Positions 17,991 to 26,396 of a DNA stretch of 64,000 nt are shown here, one piece after another. The notes beneath the pieces were generated by a model. That model made no database searches, was not told the DNA's origin, and saw only the letters and a program-made list of their open reading frames with translations. Positions within the stretch are counted from its first letter, which is position 1. Each line of letters begins with the position of its first letter. This DNA is from Rossellomorea aquimaris (lineage in GTDB: Bacteria; Bacillota; Bacilli; Bacillales; Bacillaceae_B): contig NZ_MINN01000117.1 in assembly GCF_001877785.1 (NCBI RefSeq), positions 186,001 to 250,000 of the forward strand, in the 5' to 3' direction. The position numbers were made by a program, and so were the translations under genes.

Positions 17991-19007
17991 TTAAAATGCC
18001 CCTTGCCTTTCTTGGAAATGGGTCGGTTTATTGTACGTATAGCCGTCCCTCTCCACCCAATCCGCTGTCATCTCGATCATCTGCTGCATCGTCACTTTAG
18101 GATAGCCGAATAATTTATGGGCCTGTGAAGCATCATTCAGCAGGGCTGTCGGCTGTTCTTCATTGACGAACACCGCCTGTTTTTTGAAGCGTTTGGCAAA
18201 GGCTTCTGCAAGCCAGCGGACAGAAATCGTCTCGGGACCCGTCACATTGAGGATTTTTGGCGGGGACTCCGTGTGCAGCAGAGATCTGAGCGCATATTCA
18301 TTCGCATCCCCCTGCCAGATGACATTGACATTCCCCATCGTCAAATCGATCGGCTGCCCATTGTATACCTGCCTCGCCACTTCAAGCAGGACACCGTACC
18401 GCAGGTCGATGGCGTAGTTCAATCTGAAAAACAGCATCGGCGTATCATTTTTATGGGAAAAATAAGTGAGGACGCGTTCACGCCCGAGGCACGACTGTGC
18501 ATACTCCCCGATCGGGTTGACGGGCTGATCTTCCCCGCAGTGGCTTTTGATCACATCCGTAAGCGGATACACATTGCCCGTTGAAAATGACACGATGCGC
18601 GAATCGGGGAACTTCTCAGCGAACCGTCCCGGCAGATAAGCGTTCATGGCCCAGGTGAAATGCTCATTGCCGACCGTCCCGAACTTATTCCCAGCCATGA
18701 AGATGATGTTTTTCACCTGCGGCAGCGCCTGGAGATCTTCTTCCTTCAACAAGTCCGCCGAGACCGTATGGATTCCGAATGCATTCAGCTCATTCCTTAA
18801 GTCAGGCGTTGAAAATCTTGAAATGCCATACACCTTTTTGCTCACTCCGGCCTTGTCGATCGCCCTTTTTGCCATCTTGGCCAGGGTCGGGCCCATCTTT
18901 CCGCCGACGCCGACGATCATGAGATCACCGTCCAGCTTCCTGATATCCTCGACCAGCGCCTGTGAAGGTTCTGTCATAAAAACTTCTAATTCTTGAATCG
19001 TTTTCAT
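17991..19007 (-). CDS. NAD-dependent epimerase/dehydratase-like protein, first gene of the long operon
   Basis: About 338 aa, extended short-chain dehydrogenase fold: the dinucleotide-binding segment MIVGVGGKMGP, then FSTGNVYPL and a Tyr-containing GEYAQSCLGRE. In the family the Tyr is followed by Lys (YxxxK); here the place of Lys is taken by Cys (YAQSC), so normal catalysis is doubtful or altered. ATG 19007 is 9 bp after GGAG; a TTG at 19010 is 6 bp after it. It is the promoter-proximal gene of an 11-gene operon running down to nagA, divergent from the regulator at 19216. Confidence 0.8.
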   Translation of the reverse strand: MKTIQELEVFMTEPSQALVEDIRKLDGDLMIVGVGGKMGPTLAKMAKRAIDKAGVSKKVYGISRFSTPDLRNELNAFGIHTVSADLLKEEDLQALPQVKNIIFMAGNKFGTVGNEHFTWAMNAYLPGRFAEKFPDSRIVSFSTGNVYPLTDVIKSHCGEDQPVNPIGEYAQSCLGRERVLTYFSHKNDTPMLFFRLNYAIDLRYGVLLEVARQVYNGQPIDLTMGNVNVIWQGDANEYALRSLLHTESPPKILNVTGPETISVRWLAEAFAKRFKKQAVFVNEEQPTALLNDASQAHKLFGYPKVTMQQMIEMTADWVERDGYTYNKPTHFQERQGAF

Positions 19008-19060
19008 CAAACCACTCTCCTGAAATGTAAGATTGAACTTTCTGATAATTTCTTATCAAC

Positions 19061-19110
19061 ATCTTATGAAGCCGCTTATTAAAAGACAAGTCTTTAAATG
19101 GTCTTTAAAG
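19061..19110 (-). promoter_or_regulatory. Promoter of the long operon with shared activator-type motif
   Basis: On the minus strand: CTTTAAAGACCATTTAAAGA continuing CTTGTCTTTT. Two AAAGAC half-sites are 11 bp apart and lead into -35 TTGTCT (19084-19089), with -10 TAAGAT (19061-19066) after a 17-bp spacer. The same arrangement occurs at 24926-24974 and 26289-26331. Confidence 0.7.
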
Positions 19111-19143
19111 TGGGCGGGCAGAAATATTTTACTTAACTGAATT

Positions 19144-19172
19144 TTGACAATTCAGACTATTATCTTTATCAT
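19144..19172 (+). promoter_or_regulatory. Sigma-A promoter of the regulator gene
   Basis: -35 TTGACA (19144-19149), 17-bp spacer, -10 TATCAT (19167-19172); close to consensus. Confidence 0.7.
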
Positions 19173-19179
19173 TAAATAA

Positions 19180-19193
19180 AAAGACATGTCTAT
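19180..19193. promoter_or_regulatory. Operator-like palindrome AGACATGTCT downstream of the regulator promoter
   Basis: A 10-bp perfect palindrome made of the AGAC half-site used in the regulon promoters. It lies just after the transcription start expected from the 19144 promoter. The position fits negative autoregulation, which is inference. Confidence 0.5.
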
Positions 19194-19215
19194 AAAAGCA
19201 TGTAATGGGGGGAGC

Positions 19216-20577
19216 ATGTTGAGAAGCAAAAAATCCATTCACGATAACTCTGAAATCAATATCGGAATCATCGGGCCCGAAGAGCTCGTCGCCCAAACGA
19301 AAGAGACATTGAAGTCATTCCCTAATTTCAAACCGCATTTCTCAGTCATCAAACCCGGGAGCATCATTGCCGAGGCCGCTAAAGACCTGATGTATGACGT
19401 TGACGTACTCATGTTCACCGAGTACCATCTGTACAATCTCGCAAAGCAGTTCCTCGATTTCCCGATCCCGGTCCATCATGTCCCGCTGATGGGGACGGGG
19501 TTGTACCGATCCCTCTTCCTGATCAAAAACAGGCACGGACTGAAGAATCTTTCAATTGATACGATCGAAAAGAAATATGTCGAGAAAATACTGGCCGAGC
19601 TCGGGGAGGAAAACAGCGAACTATCCGTCTTCCAGAAGCAGTCCAACCCTCCGCTGATCAGTGACATCGTGGGGTTCCACATCGACAATCATGAAAGGCA
19701 CGGTGCCATCGCCCTGACCGGGATCCAGGAAGTATCCAAACGCCTTGTTGAGCTGAACATCCCTTATGAATGGGTGACCCCGACCCAGCAGGACATGATC
19801 GTCTCGCTGGAGAGGGCCCTCCTCGCCACCGAAACGCGGAGGAACAAGGAGTCCCAAATCGTGTTCGGCTTGATCAATGTCGATGACTTTAAAAAAATCA
19901 CAGAGAAATACCATTCGGAGCACGATGTCCAGCTGCTGAAATTAAACATCCAGCAGATGCTGCTTGATTACATAAAACAACTGGACGGGCATCTCATCAA
20001 CCTCGGCGGTGAGGAATACTCCTTCATCACGACCCGGGGCATCTTTGAACGGGAAACGCGAGGCTACAAATTCATCCCGCTGCTGCAGGAAACCAACCAT
20101 GCGATGGGGATCACCCTGAGCATCGGGGTCGGCTTCGGATCGACGGCGGCCGAAGCCGGCAGCCATGCACGGCTCGCTCTCAGGCAGGCCAAGGATTCCG
20201 GCGGGGATGTATGCTACATCGTCCGCGAGAACAGAAGCGTCCTCGGTCCCGTCGATATCACGACAAACACCCAGTACGAGCGGTATGATCTCGCCATAAC
20301 CGATGCAGAACTCCTCGACAGGGCCGAAAAAGCGGGAATGTCCGCCTCCTACATGACCAAATTGATGGCAAGGGTCGAACGATACGGAATTGTCGACTAC
20401 ACGGCACAGGAACTTGCTTCAACCCTCAACATCACGGTCCGGAGCGCCCACCGGATCCTGCTGAAATGGATGGACGCCGAACTTGTCGACATCGTCGGTG
20501 AGGAAAAGCTTACCCACAAAGGCCGGCCGCGCCGCATCTACCGCTTGAGTTTTACGATGGATGAAAAGGTTCAGTAA
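19216..20577 (+). CDS. Transcriptional regulator with degenerate GGDEF/GTP-cyclohydrolase-III-like domain and C-terminal winged helix
   Basis: About 453 aa. Residues 12-130 look like a Rossmann-like sensory domain (INIGIIGPEELV). Residues 212-340 resemble a nucleotidyl-cyclase-type domain with INLGGEEYSF at 262-270 and LSIGVGFG. Residues 385-450 form a winged helix-turn-helix (ELASTLNITVRSAHRIL, then GRPRRIYRL wing). The GGxEx motif is partial and the substrate-loop residues differ from active cyclases, so it is probably a ligand-sensing fold. ATG 19216 is only 3 bp from GGGGGG; TTG 19219 or ATG 19186 are alternatives. It is divergent from the long operon and is the natural candidate to bind the shared AAAGAC motif. 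Confidence 0.8.
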   Translation: MLRSKKSIHDNSEINIGIIGPEELVAQTKETLKSFPNFKPHFSVIKPGSIIAEAAKDLMYDVDVLMFTEYHLYNLAKQFLDFPIPVHHVPLMGTGLYRSLFLIKNRHGLKNLSIDTIEKKYVEKILAELGEENSELSVFQKQSNPPLISDIVGFHIDNHERHGAIALTGIQEVSKRLVELNIPYEWVTPTQQDMIVSLERALLATETRRNKESQIVFGLINVDDFKKITEKYHSEHDVQLLKLNIQQMLLDYIKQLDGHLINLGGEEYSFITTRGIFERETRGYKFIPLLQETNHAMGITLSIGVGFGSTAAEAGSHARLALRQAKDSGGDVCYIVRENRSVLGPVDITTNTQYERYDLAITDAELLDRAEKAGMSASYMTKLMARVERYGIVDYTAQELASTLNITVRSAHRILLKWMDAELVDIVGEEKLTHKGRPRRIYRLSFTMDEKVQ

Positions 20578-20649
20578 AGCAGAAAGGCTGAGACGGTTGA
20601 TTCTGAAGCAGCCAGTTTGAGGCTCCAGCCTACGGATCCGGGCAATTGA

Positions 20650-20686
20650 AAAATAGAATTCGGGAAGCGTCCTGAATTCTATTTTA
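20650..20686. terminator. Bidirectional terminator between convergent genes
   Basis: Inverted repeat AAAATAGAATTC / GAATTCTATTTT with flanking T-rich tracts, between the regulator and the oxidoreductase gene. Confidence 0.75.
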
Positions 20687-20699
20687 TTTGCCGTGAATC

Positions 20700-21599
20700 C
20701 TATTCAATGTCCACCCTCTCCCCTGAAACCCGGCTTACGCCCGCCGATTCGATGAAACGGATGATTTCAAGTGTTTCACTCAACTTGACCCCCGGGCTGC
20801 CGCCTTGGAAAAAACGGATGATTTCTTCCAGAAGACTCGCGTAGAAAGGCTTGGCATCAGCAGCCACATTTACATACTCCGTCCCTTTTTCAAAGTGGAC
20901 GAGGGCCCCGAACTGCTGGCAGCCGGAGCGGTTCCCTCTGACCGTCCCAATTCTTCCGTCCCTCCACCTTCCGACGATGAGGTCATGGTCATCATTGCAA
21001 TTTACGGTAACAGCTTCTGTCCCTTCCCCCAGAATCGCGAAGAGCATTTCGACCGCATGGATCCCGTACCAGAAGTAACCCTGACCGGCGATCATATCCA
21101 TCGGTCCGAAACAGTCAGCACCGATGATCGCACCTTTATCCTTTCTCGACAAAACATCTCTCAATCCCTCTGAAAAACGAAGCGCTGACGTGCTGACGAT
21201 TGGTGTTGAATAGGTACTTGCCAGTGCAGCCATTTCCTCTGCTTCCGAGGACGAGAGACTGAAGGGCTTATCGATGAAAATCGGCTTTCTGTAAACAATC
21301 AGTCTCCTCAGCTGCTCCAAATGAGTACTGCCGTCCACCGATTCAAGCAGGACGGCGTCGGTCCCTTCCGCCGTTTCCTCCAGAGTATCCACGATTTCAA
21401 CTCCGTGCCTGCGTACTTCCTCAGTGATCCGCCCGATCCTGCTGACACTCAGTTCAAAGTCCGGTGAGCCTCCAGGGAAGGCTTTAATGACCTTCCCTCC
21501 GGGTACATGATGCTCCCCGCCTGAATCATTTAATAATCTGGTGAAAACAGAGGCATGGGAGGTATCCAGACCGACCATGCCGATGTTGAGATCTTTCAT
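20700..21599 (-). CDS. Gfo/Idh/MocA-like oxidoreductase (copy 4) in the importer operon
   Basis: 299 aa, shorter than the other copies. NIGMVGLDTSHASVF replaces the usual glycine-rich loop, the IDKP motif replaces EKP, and YFWYGIHAVEMLFAILG holds the substrate-domain His. Last gene of the ABC operon, 23 bp after the permease. The variant loop resembles that of copy 1 in departing from GxGxxG. It probably acts on the imported sugar. Confidence 0.82.
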   Translation of the reverse strand: MKDLNIGMVGLDTSHASVFTRLLNDSGGEHHVPGGKVIKAFPGGSPDFELSVSRIGRITEEVRRHGVEIVDTLEETAEGTDAVLLESVDGSTHLEQLRRLIVYRKPIFIDKPFSLSSSEAEEMAALASTYSTPIVSTSALRFSEGLRDVLSRKDKGAIIGADCFGPMDMIAGQGYFWYGIHAVEMLFAILGEGTEAVTVNCNDDHDLIVGRWRDGRIGTVRGNRSGCQQFGALVHFEKGTEYVNVAADAKPFYASLLEEIIRFFQGGSPGVKLSETLEIIRFIESAGVSRVSGERVDIE

Positions 21600-21622
21600 C
21601 TGCCCGACCGCCTTTCCGTGAA

Positions 21623-22426
21623 CTACTTAAGTCCCGACATCTGGATTCCTTCCGTGAAGTAGCGCTGGAAGAATAAGAAAATCAGGAATGTCGGAATGAA
21701 TGACAGCGTCGAACCGGCCATTTCAATCCCGAAGTTCCCTTCTTTACCGAGAATAGACGCCAGCCCTACCGTCACCGGGAACATTTCTTCCCTCGTCATA
21801 TAGATCAGCGGCTGGAAAAGATCGTTCCAGTTGGAAATAAACGAGAACGTTCCGACTGTCGCGACAACCGGGATCGACAGCGGCAGAATCACCTTGAAGA
21901 AGACTTTGATATCATTCGCCCCGTCGATGCGGGCCGCTTCTTCCAAATCATTCGGGATGCTCTGCAGGAACTGACGGACGAGGAAAACGCCCATGATCCC
22001 CCAAAGCTCAGGTATGATCAATGCCCAATACGTATTGATCCAGCCGAAATCCGCGAACATGATATATTTCGGGATGATGAGAAGCTGCTGAGGGATCATG
22101 ATGACCGCCATGAATATCCAGAAGATGGCCTCGCGCCCCGGGAATTGTTTTTTTGCAAAAATATAACCCAGGATCGCACAGAAGATCATCTGGCTGAAAA
22201 CAGGGATGATCGTGATGACGACCGAGTTGAAGATCCAGCGGACGAAGAGTCCATTTCCTATCAAATATTTATAGTTGCCAAACGTCGGATCCTCGGGGAT
22301 CCAGAAGAGCGGATCAAGCAGTGCGTATTGCATTTCTTTAAACGAACCAAGCGCCATGATGACAAACGGCAAGAGAAAACAGAGTGCCAATACCGCCAGC
22401 GCTAAATATTTTATGACTTTTCCCAT
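21623..22426 (-). CDS. ABC sugar importer permease, MalG-like (system 1)
   Basis: 267 aa, CUT1-family inner-membrane subunit with about six membrane helices and the EAA loop EEAARIDGANDIKVFFKVIL, which docks the ATPase. The ATG at 22426 has AAAGGAGGG upstream. It follows the MalF-like gene by 25 bp. No ATP-binding gene is in the window; Bacillaceae CUT1 systems often use a shared MsmX-type ATPase encoded elsewhere. Confidence 0.92.
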   Translation of the reverse strand: MGKVIKYLALAVLALCFLLPFVIMALGSFKEMQYALLDPLFWIPEDPTFGNYKYLIGNGLFVRWIFNSVVITIIPVFSQMIFCAILGYIFAKKQFPGREAIFWIFMAVIMIPQQLLIIPKYIMFADFGWINTYWALIIPELWGIMGVFLVRQFLQSIPNDLEEAARIDGANDIKVFFKVILPLSIPVVATVGTFSFISNWNDLFQPLIYMTREEMFPVTVGLASILGKEGNFGIEMAGSTLSFIPTFLIFLFFQRYFTEGIQMSGLK

Positions 22427-22451
22427 TGTTCACCCTCCTTTACCCTGGGGA

Positions 22452-23405
22452 TTAATAATATTTCGTTTCCTGACCCATGTATTTCCTCTGGATGAGCGAG
22501 ATGATCAGGATGATAAAGAACAACACGTAGGAGAGAACCGCTGCGTAGCTCAAGTTAAGCCCTCCAAACCCTTGCTGGTACAGATAAAACACGATCGTCG
22601 TTGTAGCATAGTTCGGCCCGCCGCCCGTAAGGAGGAAGGTGGAGTCGAAGATCTGGAACGAACCGATCGTGGTGATGATTGCCACATAAAAGTGGATCGG
22701 TTTCAACAGCGGGAACGTGATCGACCAGAAAATCCTGAACGGCGTCGCCCCGTCTATCCTGGCTGATTCATACAGCTGCTTATCGATTGACTGCAGTCCG
22801 GCAAAATAGTAAATCATCGTGCTTCCGGCCACTTTGAAAATACTGAGGCCCGCAAGGACGATCAGTGCCTGGCCCGAATCGGAAAGAAACAGCTGTGTAT
22901 CAACACCGAACAGGCTGAGGAGATAGTTCACCATACCTGATTCAGTCCCCCTGAACAGCCATCCCCAGATCCCGGCGATGATGACGAAGGAAGTGACGAC
23001 AGGCAGGAAGAAAATACCCTTGAAGAATCCTTTCAGCCACACACCTGAATTGATGATCAGGGCAAGGATCAACCCCAGTGCCATCGTAGGGACGATATAG
23101 TAAATGGAGAATAAGACCGTATTCCAAATCGCTTTCCAAGCGAGTTTATCCTCGAGGAACCTCATCCAGTGCTTAAGCCCGACAAATTCCGGATCACCGA
23201 TGACCTTCCAATCCAGAAATGTCAGGACAAAACTGAACGCAAACGGGAAGATCTGAAATATCAGGAAGTGAATCAATGTGGGTATGAGAAAGATGTAGAC
23301 AATCGCATTCCGGTCCCATTCACGCTTGATCCGGGTTTTCAGAGGCAATTTTTTATTTTTCACTTTCAGTTCACGTTTGACCGTCTCTGTGTTAATCAGT
23401 TTCAT
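22452..23405 (-). CDS. ABC sugar importer permease, MalF-like (system 1)
   Basis: About 317 aa, CUT1 permease with a basic N terminus, about six helices and the EAA loop YESARIDGATPFRIFWSITF. I chose ATG 23405; the GTG at 23408 also fits. It lies 72 bp after the binding-protein gene and forms a heterodimer with the MalG-like partner. Confidence 0.92.
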   Translation of the reverse strand: MKLINTETVKRELKVKNKKLPLKTRIKREWDRNAIVYIFLIPTLIHFLIFQIFPFAFSFVLTFLDWKVIGDPEFVGLKHWMRFLEDKLAWKAIWNTVLFSIYYIVPTMALGLILALIINSGVWLKGFFKGIFFLPVVTSFVIIAGIWGWLFRGTESGMVNYLLSLFGVDTQLFLSDSGQALIVLAGLSIFKVAGSTMIYYFAGLQSIDKQLYESARIDGATPFRIFWSITFPLLKPIHFYVAIITTIGSFQIFDSTFLLTGGGPNYATTTIVFYLYQQGFGGLNLSYAAVLSYVLFFIILIISLIQRKYMGQETKYY

Positions 23406-23477
23406 CACCTTCTTTTATGTAAGTTAGGAAACAGAGAGCACCAATCCGGGAAGGATCAGTACTCTCTGCCTAAAACA

Positions 23478-24734
23478 CTATTGTTTGGCGAGTTCCGCTT
23501 TGATTGCTTCTGCAGCTGCATCGGCTGCTTCCTCAGGTGTCTTCTCACCTGCCATCATCGTCTGCACTTCGGCCTGGATACCAGGCATGATGGAGCGTCC
23601 GATCGGGTGGATGACACCCGGCTGTGCATATTGTGTATACTCGGAAAGCTGGCTTAGATATTTCTGGTCGTCAAAGATATCCTTCGCTGATTCACGAGCC
23701 GGGATATACTGTGTCAGCGTGTTGAATTTACGCTGGTTTTCAGCATTGGTCACGACTTTGATGAACTCTGCTGCCGCATCCGGGTTGTCACTGTTCGATG
23801 GAACCACGAACATTCCCGTAGTACCGTATGTGGCCTGTTCCTTGTTTTTAAGCGGCGGAGCGATGACGAAGTCAAGTCCGCTCTTTTGAAGATTTGTCAG
23901 TGAAATACCTGATCCTTGAACAGCGAGCATTTTCCCGCCGTTCCATAAGGCATCATGTTCCATCGCCGTAACGGAATCTTCAGGAATCCAGCCTTTTTTA
24001 TACATATTATTGATGAACTCAAACGCTTCGACGCCTGCTTCGTTGTTGATCTTCACTTCATCATCCTGCGTGATGACTTCCCCGCCTGCCTGCCACAGGA
24101 ACGGATACAATGTTCCGTTCATAGAACCGCCGCCCTGATAGCTGAGTGCGTAGAACCCTTTGTCTTTAGCCTTTTTAGCCCAGTCAGAGAACTCATCCCA
24201 AGTAGCGGGAAGTTTTTCAGGATCTTCACCGATTGCTTTGATGACTTCTTTATTGTAGAAAAGCGTGTACGCTTCCTGAAGAATTGGAAGTCCGTACGTT
24301 TTATCCTTCCATTTTGTTGAAAGCAGCGCTGTATCAACAAAATCATCCATATCGTTATCTTTCAAGTAAGGATCCAGCTCTAGAAGCATCCCTTCGTCTG
24401 CATATTGAGGCATCTGGTCAGGGATGGCATAAAAGACATCCGGACCGTTGTTGGCAGCGAGTGCCGTCAATACCTTTTGATCCCGGTTTGCCCAAGGAAT
24501 CGTCTCGATCTTTACATCCACATCAAATTTCTCCTTGTAAGAAGCAACAATTTCATCCCACATCTTTTTCTCTGCATCCGCGTCACCTGTATAAGGATGG
24601 ACCCAAACCGTGATTTCACCGGAAACTTCCCCGTCCCCTGCTTTTCCTCCTGCCTTTTCATCCTTCGAACTGCAGGCAGCCATCAGGAAAAGTCCCATGA
24701 CTAATACTAAGAGAAACGTCAATTTCTTTTGCAT
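23478..24734 (-). CDS. Extracellular sugar-binding lipoprotein of the ABC importer (system 1)
   Basis: 418 aa. Lipoprotein signal with lipobox LMAAC, a Gly/Lys-rich linker, then a family-1 solute-binding fold (ITVWVHPYTGDADAEKKMWDEI, GLPILQEAYTLFYN). It captures the oligosaccharide outside the cell. It is the first gene of the importer operon, behind a leader of about 190 nt and a promoter with the shared regulon motif. Confidence 0.92.
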   Translation of the reverse strand: MQKKLTFLLVLVMGLFLMAACSSKDEKAGGKAGDGEVSGEITVWVHPYTGDADAEKKMWDEIVASYKEKFDVDVKIETIPWANRDQKVLTALAANNGPDVFYAIPDQMPQYADEGMLLELDPYLKDNDMDDFVDTALLSTKWKDKTYGLPILQEAYTLFYNKEVIKAIGEDPEKLPATWDEFSDWAKKAKDKGFYALSYQGGGSMNGTLYPFLWQAGGEVITQDDEVKINNEAGVEAFEFINNMYKKGWIPEDSVTAMEHDALWNGGKMLAVQGSGISLTNLQKSGLDFVIAPPLKNKEQATYGTTGMFVVPSNSDNPDAAAEFIKVVTNAENQRKFNTLTQYIPARESAKDIFDDQKYLSQLSEYTQYAQPGVIHPIGRSIMPGIQAEVQTMMAGEKTPEEAADAAAEAIKAELAKQ

Positions 24735-24925
24735 GAATGATCCCCTCTTCTTATTTATTTTTTGAAACTGTGAACCCCTTTGTTATGACTCTTAAAGATG
24801 CTTGCCTTCCGTTAGACACCCCCCTGGTATTCTGAACAGCATTATAGACCGCTGTCATGTCTGCAGCAGCAGTCAATTCCCACTCGTCAAATCTGAATTG
24901 TAAAAATATTCATAACCTTTCTTCA

Positions 24926-24974
24926 AGTCTAATTCGTTTTTTTAAAAGAGACAAGTCTCTTAATTGTCTTTAAT
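24926..24974 (-). promoter_or_regulatory. Promoter of the importer operon with the shared activator-type motif
   Basis: On the minus strand: TTAAAGACAATTAAGAGACT then TGTCTCTT. -35 TTGTCT is at 24949-24954 and -10 TAGACT at 24926-24931, 17 bp apart. The rest of the 522-bp gap 24735-25256 is the importer leader and the yesL promoter; no further gene seen. Confidence 0.65.
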
Positions 24975-25204
24975 AAAAGGTTGTTTTCTAAAAGATTGTT
25001 GCTTTTCGTAAATTGTCCAGCAGCCTGTATGTTTCTTTGTGGACGTGCTCTTTTCGAATTCAAGTTTAAACCACAGGTAGAAGGACATCAGAAAACCCTA
25101 AGTTCCGGCATTTTCTTGTGTGTAAAGCAACAAAGTATGCGAAAAGAGCTTAATAAAAACAGCCCTTCCCTTTTTAAAAGGATTTTGAATAATGGGAAAA
25201 ATCG

Positions 25205-25234
25205 TTGCAATCCTTTCTATCCGTGACGTATAGT
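25205..25234 (+). promoter_or_regulatory. Candidate sigma-A promoter of the YesL-family gene
   Basis: TTGCAA (25205-25210), 18-bp spacer, TATAGT (25229-25234), 22 bp before the ATG. Confidence 0.5.
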
Positions 25235-25256
25235 AGTTCACAAAAGGGGTGGAAAT

Positions 25257-25889
25257 ATGGGAGGATGGGAACGGTTTAATACGATTGTGTACGGGATGCT
25301 TAAGCTTGCATACCTCAACCTGCTGTGGGTGTTGTTTACTTTTGCGGGCCTTGTGGCATTCGGTTTTTTCCCTGCCACCGCCGCGCTGTTCACTGTGGTG
25401 AGAAAATGGCAGCTCCGTGACGGGACCGGCCCGGTGTTCACGTCGTTTTGGCATACATATAAGAAGGAATTTTTTAAATCGAACGGCTGCGGCCTTATTT
25501 TTACAGTGATCGGTTATATCCTTTATTACGACTTCACTTTCATCGGAATGAACAGCGGGAAGCTGACCTTCCTCGTCCCGGTGATCGTGTTGATCCTGAT
25601 CTGGTATATGATCACCCTCTTCTTTTTCTTTCCGGTTTACGTCCACTTTGACCTGCCGTTCTGGAAGGTCCTGAAGCAGTCATTGCTGATTGCATTGACC
25701 TCACCGCTCGAACTGATCCAAATGGCGGCTGCATGCGGCCTTTTATACGGGAGTGTGTCCCTTCTGCCCGGTATCATTCCCCTGTTTAGTGGAAGCGTCC
25801 TTGCCTATGCGGTGATGTGGATCGGGCTGCGGGCTTTTGAAAAAGTGGAGAGGAAGAAATTGAACAGTGCAGAAAATAAGACAGCTTGA
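25257..25889 (+). CDS. YesL/DUF624 family membrane protein
   Basis: 210 aa with about five membrane helices (25-45, 78-98, 103-125, 145-165, 170-190). The N-terminal half contains GFFPATAALFTVVRKW, the typical DUF624 signature. The biochemical role is unknown; the family lies next to CUT1 sugar ABC transporters in Bacilli (yesLMNOPQ is the well-known example). It is divergent from the importer operon here, which supports a transport-linked role. It has its own terminator. Confidence 0.85.
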   Translation: MGGWERFNTIVYGMLKLAYLNLLWVLFTFAGLVAFGFFPATAALFTVVRKWQLRDGTGPVFTSFWHTYKKEFFKSNGCGLIFTVIGYILYYDFTFIGMNSGKLTFLVPVIVLILIWYMITLFFFFPVYVHFDLPFWKVLKQSLLIALTSPLELIQMAAACGLLYGSVSLLPGIIPLFSGSVLAYAVMWIGLRAFEKVERKKLNSAENKTA

Positions 25890-25900
25890 TGATGAGATGG

Positions 25901-25931
25901 ACCGCTTCCGGTTTGGGAGCGGTTTTTTTTT
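25901..25931 (+). terminator. Rho-independent terminator of the YesL-family gene
   Basis: Stem ACCGCTTCC/GGGAGCGGT, loop GGTTT, then nine T. Confidence 0.85.
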
Positions 25932-25990
25932 GAGGGGGAAATTATCAAACTGCTCTTTTGAGATTATCGCAACCCCAGCGGTTGATTGGA

Positions 25991-26215
25991 GTGCAAGACG
26001 AAGACTCCTGCGGGAGAAGTTGCCAATCGGAAAAGCGGAAGGGCTTTGAAGAGAGGCGGGTGGCATAAGACGAATTGGCCGGGAAGGCGTTCTTTGCCTT
26101 CTTGGTCGATTTGACTTATGACATGTGCCTCTAAGTCCTGCAGCTGGACATGTGAGACCCCGCAGGCAAAGCCGAGGAGGCTCACGGGTCACCCGCGGAA
26201 AGCGAAGTCTTGCAC
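25991..26215. repeat. Bacillaceae-type structured interspersed element
   Basis: A segment of about 225 bp bounded by TGCAAGAC and its complement GTCTTGCA. It carries the blocks GAAGACTCCTGCGGG, GAGACCCCGCAGGC, GAGGAGGCTCACGGGTCACC and CGCGGAAAGCGAAGTC. These are familiar from interspersed repeats in Bacillus genomes (recalled, not searched). The blocks can pair to form a multi-branched structure. It has no convincing ORF and lies between the YesL terminator and the promoter of the second propeller gene. Confidence 0.55.
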
Positions 26216-26288
26216 GGAAATCAAAAAGCGGTATTGCAACTACTGGCTAAAAGAACGATGGCAGGTCTATTTTCCCATCTAACATTAC

Positions 26289-26331
26289 GACTATTTAAAG
26301 ACTTGTTTCAGGGGTTCTAAATCTATAAAAA
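26289..26331 (+). promoter_or_regulatory. Promoter of the second propeller gene with the shared activator-type motif
   Basis: GACTATTTAAAGACTTGT at 26289-26306 matches the long-operon site in 17 of 18 positions, in the same orientation relative to its gene. -35 TTGTTT is at 26303-26308 and -10 TAAAAA at 26326-26331 (17-bp spacer). Confidence 0.65.
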
Positions 26332-26382
26332 TAGGAATAACAGCATGCGGAAGTTTCACAAATGACTAACATACATCACCGA

Positions 26383-26396
26383 AGAAAGCGCTGACA
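26383..26396. promoter_or_regulatory. Probable cre site (CcpA)
   Basis: AGAAAGCGCTGACA matches the cre consensus TGWAANCGNTNWCA at 13 of 14 positions. It lies about 45 bp inside the expected transcript, a usual position for road-block repression by CcpA. Confidence 0.6.

Noticed and set aside
24840..24860. cre site in the importer leader (GACCGCTGTCA)
   Set aside because: Only about 9 of 14 consensus positions match.
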